Positions 1-10,767 are shown, counted from the stretch's first letter. The stretch: 64,000 nt of DNA from Cydia pomonella (GCF_033807575.1 NC_084718.1:19547991-19611990), one strand, 5' to 3'. Made by a program: numbers and translations. Notes: generated by a model from the letters alone, not told the origin.

Positions 1-213
1 GGATACATAAATAATGCATGGCGTCAGAATGGTAAAATAAATACTACAACCCAGACAAGTTCTGGAGATCCTTATTAATTTTGAAACACCTATCTAACGA
101 TATCTACAACATTGCATTAAAGCGAAAAAAATAAAATTTTAGAGCTCCCCAAAAATTGTTTGCCTTGTAGTATTTATTTTACCATTCTGACGCCATGCAT
201 GATTTATGTATCC
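1..213. mobile_element. MITE with 49-bp terminal inverted repeats
   Basis: Bases 1-49 and 165-213 are inverted copies of each other with one mismatch, enclosing about 115 bp of AT-rich DNA with no coding sequence. This is the structure of a non-autonomous foldback element. It abuts the window edge, so its left boundary and target duplication cannot be checked. The superfamily is unknown. Confidence 0.75.
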
Positions 214-327
214 ATGCCAAATCGCAGCTTTCTAGGAGCAGCACTAACGATCACAGCAAAGCCGCGGACGGACAGACGGACGGACATTGCGAAACTATAA
301 GGGTTCCTAATGGACTACGGAACCTTC
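214..327 (-). repeat. Partial copy of the 'agggttccgtag' interspersed repeat
   Basis: Read on the minus strand this matches the first ~110 bp of the repeats at 20826-21497 and 29188-29890 (gggttccgtag, tatagtttcgc, tgtccgtctgt, tcgttagtgct, gaaagctg). It is cut off where the MITE at 1-213 begins. Confidence 0.7.
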
Positions 328-782
328 AAAAGGCCAGCATAAGTTGAACCTCGAAAACGTTTCTACTTTTCGTAGTCTGAGATCAAAAACTTTTAGTCTT
401 GGCCGGTTAATACGAAATGTTTCTTAAACTGTTTGACAACCGGCTAAGATATGTTTAATTTGTACATTTAGTTACCATATTATCGTCAGAATAACACCGT
501 GGGCGTACAGGTGTGGTCACCAACGTGTATTTCTTCTGCTGCTTAGAAGGAGGAAGGCTAATCAACTGTATTTTACTATAGTATAAATTATCTGAAATGA
601 TTTTTTGGCCCAAACTCTAAGCTGTTCAACAAAATGAATTGTTTCTTTTGTAAACTGCGGTGGCTACCTAATTTCTCATTAATTATAAGGATCAAGCAAG
701 TTCAAAAAGTAATTTTAGCGTTCTATACATATGGTTCAAATTTATGTAACAGCTTTTTGTTGTCTCCGAATGTTCGTACCTA
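328..782. other. No recognisable gene
   Basis: AT-rich sequence with stops in all frames over short distances. I see no repeat, RNA gene or coding homology here. Confidence 0.5.
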
Positions 783-873
783 AGGGCCTACCGCGAACCA
801 CGTTCAACGTGTTGCCTCTCTGTCGCACTTGTGAATTCGTACGTAAGTGTGACAGGGAAGCAACACGTCGTAC
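783..873. repeat. Foldback (hairpin) repeat
   Basis: Arms 807-830 and 845-868 are near-perfect reverse complements around a 14-bp loop. The left edge 'agggcctaccgcgaa' is shared with the foldbacks at 10494-10623 and 31082-31207. The short open frame crossing it is a by-product of the palindrome. Confidence 0.6.
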
Positions 874-1146
874 TACATTATCCAAACGTGTTATCTCCGA
901 ATGCAGTTATTTGAATTTGAACCATATAAGTAGAACGCTAAAATTGCCTTTAAAACTTGCTTAATCTTATTGTTTAATTGCTAATACTTTTTGTTTAACA
1001 GCTTACAGCGGGATTAAGGCGAAAAAATCATCTGAGATAATTCATACTGTACATACCTTTATGGTTTCCATAAAATTTATGATTATTTCGCCAATATCAA
1101 AAAGTGTGTTGTTCGGTAGTTGCTTTTAGTAGTTAAAGTGATAGCT

Positions 1147-1235
1147 GGACTTTACAATGAATTGACACATTTGGACTTTACAATCAATTGCCACATTTGG
1201 ACTTTACAATGAATTGCCACATTTAGACTTTACAG
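1147..1235. repeat. Minisatellite, 26-bp unit
   Basis: Three tandem 26-bp units (ggactttacaatgaattg + ccacattt) at 1147, 1173 and 1199 and a partial fourth, with one or two substitutions between units. Confidence 0.85.
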
Positions 1236-1560
1236 TCACGATGAAATGACGGGTGTTAACTAAAGAATGGTAGGTACGCGCGTTTGAAGACTAATTCTTA
1301 ATTAGCTGCACACTTCTACGTTAATTCACTGCATAATAAGGTATCAATATTGCACTTAGAACAACATTAAAGAGAAAAAAGCATAAATATTATTCGCCAT
1401 TACGAAGTTCAGCCGGAAAACCATCCTCTTCTAAACATCGATTTAATAAGTTTGAGGCAAAAATTTCATGTTTAGTACAAGCTTTTATCGCTGACTGTAC
1501 TCTTTTTCCACAGGCAACTAATACTCATCGAGACAATTCTAAAAACCCCAAACACAATTA

Positions 1561-1766
1561 GGTTGCGTTGTTTTATCACAGAGTTCCTATGGCTACCTCC
1601 TGTCTCCATCATCAGATCAGCTTGATGGTACCACAATATTGCATTGTCACCCGACTTACATATGTATGCAAGTTTTCCGCTTCATCGGAAACCGGGAAGT
1701 GGGTCAAATTTAACTTGCAAGATTTGTCCCATACATACTAACAGGGCAAGTTAAATAAAAGCGTGT
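1561..1766. repeat. Interspersed repeat ('gttgttttatcagagagttc' type)
   Basis: A weaker relative lies at 17105-17225, sharing 'gttgttttatca.agagttc' and the motifs around 'catatgtat' and 'gcttgcaa'. This is a multi-copy sequence of unknown class. Confidence 0.5.
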
Positions 1767-1854
1767 AAAAATCACATCAAAATTATTTACATAACTCGAT
1801 TTATGTTCTGGAAAAAAAAATGTTTGTGTGTGTTGTGTTCTTATAAGAAACAGG

Positions 1855-2044
1855 TACAGTCAGCATCAAAAGTAGCGGATCAAACAAGGTTTCAAAAGTA
1901 TCTACCATTCTGTAACACCTTAACAAAATGTGGTGATTCTATATGTAGAACAATTAAGACTGTAAAAGATATACTTTTGAATATAAATTTTAGAGATTTA
2001 TCTGTATTTAGAAAAGTTATCCGGAACTATTGATGCTGACTGTA
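1855..2044. mobile_element. MITE, 'tacagtcagcatcaaaagta' family, copy 1
   Basis: Starts with tacagtcagcatcaaaagta and ends with tgatgctgactgta, its inverted complement. It is colinear with the copies at 52725-52949 and 52471-52552 but about 35 bp shorter near the right end. The open frame across it is not a gene. Confidence 0.8.
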
Positions 2045-2052
2045 CCTATTAG

Positions 2053-2524
2053 AATTGGCTACTTGACAGTTTTTTGTAAATAATGTAAAATGATCCTGAT
2101 TTTCCTGAGGATCAAATGTCTATATAGGACTCATGGCACTTAAGCAACACAAAGGTCAGAAATGAGAGTTAAAGTCTGACGCTCGCACTCGACGATTGAA
2201 ACGCCTCTAACAAAATGATAGCATGATGTGACGTCACATTATATAAGTCTGTCCTAAATGTATGGAAGATCAAGGAAATTGCCATTTTGACTTTGAAATA
2301 TTGCGTTTATGTGTATAGTTGTCATACAATTTATTTTTCAATAAAATGGATGGAATCGAATGGTACTATTTTTTTTTTATATTTTCGAAGGACAAAAAAT
2401 TTGTATTTTTTTATAATCTCAGTATATTTTTTTAAATTACACTTTTTTTTATAATGGATGGCTCATTTCCTATCCATTTAACTAAATTTTGTTATAATAT
2501 TCAACATGTGTCAAGTACCCAATT
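2053..2524. mobile_element. 472-bp non-coding element, copy 1 (paralogue at 38271)
   Basis: Nearly identical over its full length to 38271-38748. Ends are aattggctacttgac and gtcaagtacccaatt, imperfect inverted repeats of about 15 bp. The interior contains a 'tgacgtca' palindrome and long T runs, with no coding capacity. Confidence 0.75.
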
Positions 2525-3015
2525 CACCTTTGTTGGCAGTAATTTAATTACTCTATAGTTTAGATTAGTTAAACCATGTAACCAGTAGTTTGGTAACCAT
2601 GACAATAACATTATTCCTTTTCCATTTACGAAAGACTTTGTTGACACTGTTAATTTAGCAAAGACATAAAATTGAATGTCTTTGATCGTAAAATGTTATG
2701 TTTATTCTTTAAATCTACATGTTTTGAGGCTCATTAAAGGCATTTTATTTACTTATAAAATAAAACAACATCAATTGCACTATAAAAATACGGCGATTGA
2801 CTTTCGCGTTCGTGACTTTTTGGTGTCCTAAAAGACTTATTTTAGTTTCTTTTCCACAACTACAACTATACTATTCAACGTGTCTCTACTCTCTACCCTC
2901 TGGGTAAGGGTATTTAGGGGGGTATGTAGGGGATTAGGGTATTTCTAACCTATGTACAAAGTCTCATTCCAAACGACACAGTATTAACGAAGAAATGAAT
3001 GATTTACGATTTAAT
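2525..3015. other. No recognisable gene
   Basis: AT-rich sequence with stops in every frame. Nothing recognised. Confidence 0.4.
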
Positions 3016-4643
3016 AAGGTCAACTCGGCAAAGACCGGCATACTTTATTTAAAAAGAACTTAATTGACAAATTTTAGCTATCCTGTTGCCTGAAAGTAAA
3101 ATTTTCTGAAAATAGTTGATAAAATATTTCGTTGGTTTCTAATTAAACTTGCCAAATTCTCATTTAAGGCATCGGATAGTGAAATAAACACTCGTTTTTA
3201 AAACACGTCGCAATGGACGAACTCAGCGCCAATGTCGGCTAAGATCGTCTAATGGCGAATTTACCTACACATAGGCAACCTACGTAATTATAGATGTTTG
3301 TACGAGTGCGAACTACAATAACAACTGAATGTAGACTCTAATATGTCAAGAATAGGGTTTATTATGGCTAATTTCATGCAAAGTTTCGTTTGTCGGGTAA
3401 GACCGGCATACATCGCCATACAGGGGTCGAAAACACGCAGGTAAGTATTAATAAAACAATGAGATCAAACATTGAGATCAATACAAATGTATTTTAATCA
3501 ATACAATTCTTAAGTAAAATACTAAACGAGTATTGATTTAAGTACTCTTAAAAATTGAGGCCAAGAATACCACAAAAAGTAGCAAATGTATATTGCATTG
3601 AAATGGAAGTGATAACATTCATCAGTGAAATAAACTGCTGATTCATATAAACTATTTCGAGGTAGACAGACACAAAATGCTTAACAGCTGACCAAGGTTG
3701 GTCCCTTACTGTTTTCACCTTTAAGATATGGCATTTTTAGTCTCACGATCTTAAATTCCATGGCGACTGCTCTATCAAGAATTTTATAAGTATGTCCATT
3801 GTCCACGACCTTTTCTTGTCACATTTTGAGCAAGTATACTAGTTAACTATATATTATATACTAGTGGCTCTGTGAGCTGTTGACGCGTTAAGTTTAGAAA
3901 ATGTAAAAATGAAAAATATCATTATCACAGTTAAACTCATAATAGTCATAAGCGCCATAGACATTATTGGCGCTTAAGTTCTTTATGAAACTCTACATTT
4001 AAAAAAAAATCTAAAATTAGATCGACAAAAAAGTCTATTAAATCTTAAAATCTGGCCACAAAATTTCACGAGAATCGGTTGAGAGTTGCGACCTGTAGAG
4101 GATGCAAAATGCCCGAGTCAAAACGTAGATCTTCGCTAACGCTACGGTCAATAATAAATAAAAAAAACATATACAGAAAAGGTTGGCAACTTCTGAAAAC
4201 GGTGAAGACCGGCATATGACGATATTAGCCTCCAAACTTTTGACGGACTTCGACACTACTACATTTTGAGGTTAGTTTTTTTCCACCAGAAATATCTTCG
4301 TGAAATAACCAGTTTAAGGTTATTGTAATATAATATTCATATAAATACATTAATAAAGAATAGACTTACCTGTATCGATATTAAAAACACTTCAGTTTAA
4401 TCACTTAAAAAAAAATTTTACGACAGCGTGTTGTACTCCCAATACGAGTTGCCAACCTGACTAAACTTGAAAGGCTGGTTTTTCTCTTCATGCTAGAGGT
4501 AGCGCCATCTGTGTAAATTTATAAGAACTAGAACTGTTTTATCATTACGTAAATTGTGTTGCCATCCTCGTAGCTGTACAAAATTTGCTGTAATTCTTGC
4601 TAGACGGCCTTCGCCGGCAGACGGTCTTCGCCGAGTTGACCTT
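3016..4643. mobile_element. 1.6-kb TIR element, unclassified
   Basis: 3016-3037 (aaggtcaactcggcaaagac..) is the inverted complement of 4622-4643 with one mismatch in 22. Similar 'aagaccggcat' motifs recur inside at about 3032, 3400 and 4205, and a second 'acggccttcgcc' stands next to the right end, suggesting subterminal binding repeats. No transposase is visible, so this is probably a non-autonomous or gutted DNA transposon. Confidence 0.6.
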
Positions 4644-4664
4644 ACTTCGAAACAGCCTGTATCA

Positions 4665-4933
4665 GCCCAATTCGAAGAATGAAATACGATAACGATAAGT
4701 TTTGGTATAGATAAGTTCTCATTTAGATATCGTTTGTATGTCGTATATTTGACAGAAGTAGCTCGATTCGGGCAACCAATGTCACTTTGACGTTAGAAAT
4801 ATCGTAGACAGATCTTATTGGGATCACTGCGGAATCGAAATAAACGTCAATTTTGACATGTCGTTTAGTTATCGATCTTTTAAAGATCTTTCCAAGATCT
4901 TGAACGTGTCTTAATTATATTTCGAATCGGGCC
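4665..4933. mobile_element. MITE, 'cccgattcgaagaatga' family, copy 1
   Basis: Bounded by gcccaattcgaagaatga and ttcgaatcgggcc (inverted). About 270 bp, aligning along its length with copies at 37211-37472, 46737-47070 and 62570-62823. Non-coding. Confidence 0.85.
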
Positions 4934-5017
4934 GTCAGTAGATGCACGGTAATTAAAGAGTCACTTTAATATTCTCCTCACTGTGAACGACTAATAGTAT
5001 AGTATGCTCCTATTAAT

Positions 5018-5150
5018 TGATGAATGAATGAATGAATAAAATACTTTGAATGAATGAAATACTTTGAATGAATGAAATACTTTATTGCGACAAACATGAT
5101 ATACATAAGATGGTAGGTACTAGGTAGATTATTGTTGAGTAGTATTACAT
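5018..5150 (-). repeat. LINE 3' end with (aatg)n tandem tail
   Basis: Three repeats of 'tgaatgaatgaaatacttt' lead into 'attgcgacaaacatgat'. On the minus strand this reads as a LINE 3' end (cgcaataaagtatttcattc) with a short-repeat tail. Confidence 0.55.
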
Positions 5151-5507
5151 TTTAGCCACAAAATGGCAAGCAAAATTAATTTTTACTCCTAAAATAAATA
5201 TTAATGTGAAATGACATGCTATAAGAATGAATATGATGATTTATTTGAATTAATTTAGCTTAATTTTTTTTTAATGTTTATCTAATCAAATAATTTACCA
5301 TATTAAAACATTCCTGAGAAGGAACTTTACTCGGGATCTCGGTCAATGTCCAGAGAGTAGATACACGTTGTATATAACTTATAGGTACTATAGTTGTGTC
5401 GAAACTAAAGTTATTCATAACTTATTTATAGACCTTTCTTGAGATTTTTCTCGTAAATTTGATTCATAATGATACATTTATCTTCGATCTTTAAGCCATA
5501 TACGAGT

Positions 5508-5616
5508 ACACTAGGGGACAAATGTCGAGCGACACGTGTCGAGTGGCAGACTGCAAGACATGTGAAGTGAAGTTCGGCAATGTCGCGCCACTTCACCCGA
5601 TTTGTCGCCTAGTGTA
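5508..5616. mobile_element. Foldback MITE
   Basis: acactaggggacaaatgtcg at the left and cgatttgtcgcctagtgt at the right are inverted repeats; the centre also folds (cgacacgtgtcg). About 109 bp, non-coding. Confidence 0.65.
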
Positions 5617-5812
5617 TCCCTAGCTTTATATTCTATGACAAATATCGTAGATCTCCGGGCAAGAACTGGTAATAAATGAATAAACCTATTATTTTATTTA
5701 CCTTAAATATTTTTTTATTCAATATTTCGATATCACGGTTTATATCCCGGCCGATTTAAGTCTAGTGAAACTAACCGTGAATCATTAAAAACTGTTTTTT
5801 TTTTCCATTTTG

Positions 5813-5945
5813 CATAGAATGCGTCCAAGCCGTGCTGCCATCTCCTTTTCGATATGCCTGTACCCCGTCCTGTACCATCTATGGTGTACCGTGGGGGGAC
5901 CCACAATGGTTACTGAGTGGGAACTCAGTAACCATTTTGGCCCTC
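5813..5945 (-). pseudogene. RTE-like LINE ORF2 C-terminus, decayed
   Basis: Antisense sequence parallels 23300-23405, where the minus strand encodes the conserved end of a LINE reverse transcriptase protein. Here frames are broken and a palindrome around 'ggttactgagtgggaactca' has formed by local duplication. Confidence 0.5.
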
Positions 5946-6335
5946 ATTTCCAAATGCCAATGACATGGCTAAGTGAAGAAAACGAGGCCGTGGGACACTA
6001 ATTAGGCCAACAAAAAAATTTAGAGGTACAGGTTTGATCTTCACTTTAATATCCCTGTAAGAAACACACGTAACAACAAAGAACGGCATATCTAAAGACA
6101 TCCTCAAAGATAATAACATGTAATGTAAGTGACCCTATTACCGCCTATTAGAGGTACAGCGGTGTAACGAGGGCTAATTTGATCAGCGTCTATTTCAAAG
6201 GCTGCTTGAGGAAACATAAATATAAATAAATCATGTAATTAAAGTCTATGAGATCCAAAAATACGGGCAGTCGTTAAGGTGGCCGCTTTTACACCAATGT
6301 GAACCGACGAACATTATATTAACCCCTGATGCAAA

Positions 6336-6480
6336 AACCCCACACCCACATTCGAGAATTTCTGTTTTGCCCTATGGTTGACTGGTAGAGAATGCCTTAA
6401 AGCATTAAGTCCGCCATATGTACTAATTCTTATTGTGCAATAAAGTTTAAATAAATAAATAAAAACAAACCTACTATAAA
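6336..6480 (+). repeat. LINE 3' end, 'agagaatgcc..attaagtccgcc' type
   Basis: Carries 'tggtagagaatgcctt', 'gcattaagtccgcc' and 'gtgcaataaagttt' followed by an (aaata)n tail. Same 3' end as 8365-8457, 49475-49715 and, inverted, 29042-29125. The AATAAA is probably the element's polyadenylation signal. Confidence 0.65.
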
Positions 6481-6587
6481 TAAATAAAAACCTACAACGC
6501 AATCTATATATTTCTGTCAGTTTATCTGATTGTGGCTTCGTAGCTCTTCAACGTATTTGCCGATTTGGATGCGTTTTTTACGTGTAA

Positions 6588-6782
6588 GTGACGTTCTTTC
6601 GGTGTTTCTTAGCTAGGTTTCATAGAAATCGATCTCCAGTGAAAGGTATAGGTGCAAAAATTTACAATAAATTACCCGAAATAATAAAAGAATTGAGTAC
6701 TGAACGACGTTTCACACGTGAGCTCAAAACGTTTTGCTCAACAAAAGCATATTACTCGGTGAAAGAATTCCTGGATGAATGA
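6588..6782 (+). pseudogene. LINE ORF2 C-terminal fragment (Jockey-like)
   Basis: The frame ends in KIYNKLPEIIKELSTERRF followed by KAYYSVKEFLDE and a stop, which I recognise as the usual C-terminus of lepidopteran Jockey/CR1-type LINE ORF2 proteins, downstream of the reverse transcriptase. Everything N-terminal is missing, as expected of a 5'-truncated LINE. The 3' UTR follows to about 7041, where a (ttcta)n tail ends the insertion. The ATG at 6588 is only the first in frame and need not be a real start. Not expected to be functional. Confidence 0.65.
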
Positions 6783-7041
6783 ATATGTCGAAACATTAAA
6801 TTATTATATATAGGCTAAGCTAACTATAATTTGTAATCGATTATATGACATTGAAATTTCTATAATTCAATTTAATGAAAAGATGTATAATTTAATTTGT
6901 TTTCAGTATACTTTATATCTATAATTTATTATATCAATTTATTATTGTTTTGCTCACTGTTACGTATAAACAGTAGTTTTAGGTAATATGACGATGTACA
7001 ATTAATACAAATAAAATCTATTCTATTCTATTCTATTCTAT
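6783..7041 (+). mobile_element. LINE 3' UTR with (TTCTA)n tail
   Basis: Non-coding AT-rich sequence following the ORF2 fragment, ending 'aaataaaatctattctattc' and further TTCTA units to 7041. The same type of tail occurs at 22060-22087. Confidence 0.6.
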
Positions 7042-7403
7042 CAGCTCTTTTCCAAAATAATGTAAGTCATTTTTGGCATAAAATAAACTATAGGCTGTAC
7101 TCCTAAAACTGATCAATATTTGTTCAGCGACTTTTAAAAATAACCTGTGTATACTTTAATGTTTATTTTAAGACGCAATATGTTGCGAATTTTGTCATAT
7201 TTAAAGCGTAACTAGGTACGTCAATTACACTGATGACAGCATACATTGAATTTATAAGAAAAATGGGAAGTCTACAGACTTCATGATTTTAAAAAGTTAT
7301 TGAACAAAAGTGTTATATTCTAAGGAGTATAATCTATTTTTTTTAATGGAGGATAGGCAGGCGTTTGACCACGATCACACCTGATGGTAAGTGATGATGC
7401 GGT

Positions 7404-7616
7404 CTACGGTGGAGCACGCTTACCTATGAGATACCTATTTACTCTAGCCTCGAAGAGATTCAGATTGTACTCATACGGAAACACAGACTCGGGCAGGGCA
7501 TTCCACACCTTGGCAGCTCGCATAAGGAATGTTGAAGCGAAACGCTTCGTGCGTATTTGTGGAGTACCAACCATGAAGCGATGCCGAAGTGCCGATTGTC
7601 TGGTAGTCCGATGGTG
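7404..7616 (-). pseudogene. LINE ORF2 C-terminal fragment
   Basis: The minus-strand frame reads RTKRFASTFLMRAAKVWNAL then PESVFPYEYNLNLFEARVNR before a stop at 7404-7406. The 'R(x)AKVWNALPxxVFPxxYNLxxF' pattern is the usual tail of a class of lepidopteran LINE ORF2 proteins. 5'-truncated. The sequence continues as 3' UTR to about 7345, and a shorter relative lies at 11076-11205. Confidence 0.65.
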
Positions 7617-7639
7617 AAATGGGGACGGAGGAATAAAAA

Positions 7640-7855
7640 TAAAAATAATAATAATTCAGCCTATATACGTCCCACTGCTGGGCACAGGCCTCCTCTCATG
7701 CGCGAGAGAGCTCGGGCTATATAGTCCCCACGCTAGCCCAATGCGGATTGGGGACTTCACATACACCTTTGAATTTCTTCGCAGATGTGTGCAGGTTTCC
7801 TCACGATGTTTTCCTTCACCGAAAAGCTAGTGGTAAATATCAAATGAAATAAGTT
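7640..7855 (-). mobile_element. tRNA-derived SINE, 3' part, reversed
   Basis: The (taa)n tail and 'cgtcccactgctgggcacag' match the 3' end seen in plus orientation at 31607-31710. The inner part (gttttccttcaccgaaaag, tatcaaatga) matches, inverted, the body next to the tRNA head of the SINEs at 50201 and 52093. The tRNA-like head is missing. Confidence 0.7.
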
Positions 7856-8364
7856 TGTTTAATTATTTGCTCGTGTTACAGGCCCCACTCTGTGTAAAAT
7901 CAATTCGGCTACATCCATTACAACACGGTGTAACGTCAATCTTTAATTTGTAACACCAAAATAAACATAACAGGAGTTGCGTCGCTTTTGGAAAGTCGTC
8001 CAAACAAGTGACGTGAAAGCTTTAGGGATAGAGCTTTGAATTTAATTAAGCTGCTAAGTAAACTTACAATTATCACTTGTGCTTAAGTTGAGTTGGTTAT
8101 CCTGTGTGGAGTGACGTAACTTGAATATTTATTGTTTTGAGCGCGTCTTGAGTTTGAAACCTAAACTTGTACCATCTTTATTTCTTCTTTTTAATGATTC
8201 ACACTTGGTATAATTATGTATGTATTAATATATGTATGTTTATTTGTATTAAGTATATGAGTAAGTTTATCAATATATAGTTTATATTCATATACGAGTA
8301 TAGTCTCGGTTACAAATTCATTTACTTTAAAAGACACTGCACCTACTTAATCTTTCTGGTTTAA

Positions 8365-8457
8365 CTTATTGGTTGATTGGTAGAGAATGCCTTAAGGCAT
8401 TAAGTCCGCCATTTGTACCTTCATGTATTGTGCAATAAAGATTAAATAAATAAATTT
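8365..8457 (+). repeat. LINE 3' end with (aaata)n tail
   Basis: Matches 6336-6480: 'tggtagagaatgccttaagg', 'attaagtccgcc', 'tgtgcaataaag', then taaataaataaa. The coding part is absent. Confidence 0.65.
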
Positions 8458-8607
8458 CTGCAATTTAAAATTTATACTTTTTAAGTATAGATCAGCGGCA
8501 ATATCATGGCAATATCACCTCTATTTCAACTTCTCTTTGGTGAGAGTATCGGCACCTTTTGTCAGCCTAACAACATAAAGTTTCTTGAACCTTAGGAACG
8601 CTGCTAA

Positions 8608-8767
8608 TAGTATTTTATGCAACAGTTGTATAAGAAGGGTCAAAAAAGGCGAGTGGCGTGAGTTACAATGTGAGCCGGAGCCGAAGGCGTAGGCGAACAT
8701 TGTAAAGGAATACGCCACGAGAATTTTTTGACCTACTTATACAACGTTGCATACAATATTTTTCCTA
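8608..8767. mobile_element. Foldback MITE within duplicated segment
   Basis: Left arm 'tgcaacagttgtataagaag' and right arm 'cttatacaacgttgca' are inverted, with matching inner arms gagtggcg / cgccacga. A second copy is at 11821-11981. Confidence 0.7.
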
Positions 8768-8849
8768 CGAGTCAACAGAAATAAATCTTAATTTAGGTAA
8801 ACAAATTACAGCAAAAGTATATAGCCAAGACGCGCGAGCATATACCTTG

Positions 8850-8892
8850 TTACGCGCCCGGCCCGCCCCGGGCCGCGGCCGGCCGGTCAGCG
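8850..8892. other. GC-rich palindromic patch
   Basis: A run of about 40 bases made almost wholly of G and C (gcccgccccgggccgcgg and ggccggccgg) in strongly AT-rich surroundings. It is preserved in the paralogous copy at 12062-12104. Confidence 0.7.
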
Positions 8893-9376
8893 ACACCTCC
8901 TCGTAACTCATGAGGCCCTGGTACTTGCTACTTGCTAAATTAATTTTTTGGACAGTTTTTTCTCAATTTTGGCCACCGTAGCCTACGGAGACTAACAAGC
9001 AACGCTAAGCGATCTTCGTAGTCTATGGGTGTTGCTATATTACGGGTGTCACATGCGTGTTTCTGACTTATGAAGTAATTGTTTTTACTATGCAACCAAA
9101 TGAATATTTTGTAAGTTGGCATCAATGCACTTAGTTTAAAACTGTATTCGTTTTGGTTTTGTTAGGTTGGTAGCCATTAATCGCAGTAACGTTATAGCTT
9201 ATAAAAGCACAAGAGCTTTTATGAGGAATAGACAATATAGACTTTTCTTGAAACCTTTTATGTATGTTCTTATATTCGTGTTAATGAATGCATAAATGAC
9301 AGATAACAGTAGAGGAGTAGGAAAAGGTATTTTTGAAACAGGAAGGCTACGCTATAGGACATGAATATTATACTCG

Positions 9377-9625
9377 TAGGACATTATTACACAAATTGAC
9401 TAAGTCCCACAGTAAGCTCAATAAGGCTTGTGTTGAGGGTACTTAGACAACGATATATTATAATATATAAATATTTATAAATACTTAAATACATAGAAAA
9501 CATCCATGACTCAGGAACAAATATCCATGCTCATCACACGAATAAATGCCCTTACCAGGATTTGAACCCGGGACCATCAGCTTCGTAGGCAGGGTCACTA
9601 CCCACTAGGCCAAACCGGTCGTCAA
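9377..9625 (-). mobile_element. tRNA-derived SINE (family A)
   Basis: On the minus strand: a tRNA-like head with A box 'tggcctagtgggtagtgacc' and B box 'gggttcaaatcc', then a body with 'tgatgagcatggatatttgt' and 'cttagtcaatttgtgtaa'. Full-length match to 27538-27800. RNA polymerase III transcription is inferred from the boxes. Confidence 0.8.
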
Positions 9626-9730
9626 AATAATAATATGTATATGTATATACAATTTTTCGAGATTTGGCGTTTTTAGGTTAGAAATTGTAAGGAGATGACA
9701 TCTATCAGCGTACCCATCCTGTTTGAAAAA

Positions 9731-9896
9731 TACTATAGAGTTAGATCAAGTTAAGTTGACAGCGATTTTGATAGTCCAGACTGTGTAAGTGTTAATTAAA
9801 CGTGATAATTTAATCGAAGTTGGACGTTTCAAATAATACATGGACTGTCTGGGCTATCAAAATAACTTCTAGCTAAGTTAAGTCTAACTCTATAAG
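9731..9896. mobile_element. MITE ('tatagagttaga' ends)
   Basis: Left end 'tatagagttagatcaagtta' and right end 'taagtctaactctata' are inverted, with inner arms 'gattttgatagtccaga' and 'tctgggctatcaaaat'. A partial relative is at 63310-63385. Confidence 0.75.
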
Positions 9897-10493
9897 GATT
9901 AAAAGTTAAATTGCGGTCTAATTATACGACACAGTTTTAGAGATATCTCTCTCAACTGATTCGCATAGGCGTGAGAGAGAGTACGCATGCTGGCGAAGCG
10001 GAATAAATTAAGATATGTTTTTGATTTCCTTTTTTCTGCAAATTTATTGTAATCTTAAGATATCTTTTTGACTTCCTTTTTTATGCAGATTTATTGTAGG
10101 TAACTCAACATAAATAAAAGACAAAACACAAACATCGCTTTCAAAACTTGTCACATATAAAACCCGAAAATAATCATAATAAAAAGGAAACCTTTGCCAA
10201 AAAAACGAATCAAGCGTGCTTTTGACGTAAGCCGTTTTTTCACAAACAACTCTTTTTACGCTTTTATTTTTTGGCCTTTTTAATTTGTCGCAGTCAACGG
10301 GAAATTTATGTAGACAAGTTGATAAAGGGATAATAGCAGTAAATTATAAATATAACAGTTTGTTAACGAGATGAGTTGATAATCTTGCTAAAAATAAAGA
10401 TGAAGATAGTTTGTTTTCCAAGTAGACATAATACAATATTTGCGCTTATGAGCGTCAAATAAAGATACGCCGGCTCTAACCCTACACCTCTGG
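9897..10493. other. No recognisable gene; one short tandem repeat
   Basis: Apart from the two-unit 47-bp tandem at 10008-10099 I see no gene or known repeat. Frames are closed by frequent stops. Confidence 0.45.
10008..10099. repeat. Two-unit tandem repeat, 47 bp
   Basis: Units beginning 'ttaagatatgtttttgattt' at 10008 and 'ttaagatatctttttgactt' at 10055, each ending near 'gatttattgtag', with a few substitutions. Confidence 0.7.
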
Positions 10494-10623
10494 GGGCTTA
10501 CCGCGAAAACCGAAATTCGCAAATTGCGGGGATCTTTCTCTTTTACTCTTACTAAGACGTGATTAGAGTGACAGAGAAAAATGCCCGCCATTGACGAACT
10601 TCGATTTTCCCGGTAGGTGCCCT
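10494..10623. mobile_element. Foldback MITE, 'ggcctaccgcgaa' family
   Basis: Edges 'gggcttaccgcgaaaaccga' and 'tcgattttcccggtaggtgc' are inverted. The centre has 'tctttctcttttactct' against 'agagtgacagagaaa'. Same family as 31082-31207. Confidence 0.7.
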
Positions 10624-10694
10624 GACCCGAGAAGATTTAAATCCCTCCTAAATTGTAGGAGGGTATCCCAATATGGGACCGGCAAGAAACTCGG

Positions 10695-10767
10695 CGGGAC
10701 CTTTTCAAAACATCTTATAACTAACATTTAATGCATGTTAGTTATAAGATGTTTTGAAAAGGTCCCG
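10695..10767. repeat. Perfect 33-bp inverted repeat, 7-bp loop
   Basis: Bases 10695-10727 and 10735-10767 are exact reverse complements around 'ttaatgc'. A small second hairpin (ccctcctaaattgtaggagg) precedes it at about 10642. It sits at the start of the unidentified frame at 10735. Confidence 0.9.

Larger units (their letters stand above)
8608..9325. repeat. 0.7-kb duplicated segment, copy 1
   Basis: Almost identical to 11821-12499, which lacks about 40 bp found here near 9120-9160. The first 160 bp form a foldback MITE (gttgtataagaagggtca versus tgacctacttatacaac). The remainder includes a GC-rich patch at 8850-8892 and AT-rich sequence. The ends carry no terminal inverted repeats, so the whole is either a composite element or a local duplication. 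Confidence 0.8.

Noticed and set aside
1147..1235. CRISPR-like array
   Set aside because: Direct tandem 26-bp units with no spacers in a eukaryotic window; a minisatellite.
1803..2033. 76-codon open frame as a gene
   Set aside because: It overlaps the same MITE family as 52725-52949 and is colinear non-coding sequence.
8850..8892. CpG-island promoter
   Set aside because: Only about 40 bp long, not followed by a gene, and duplicated with its surroundings as part of a repeat.
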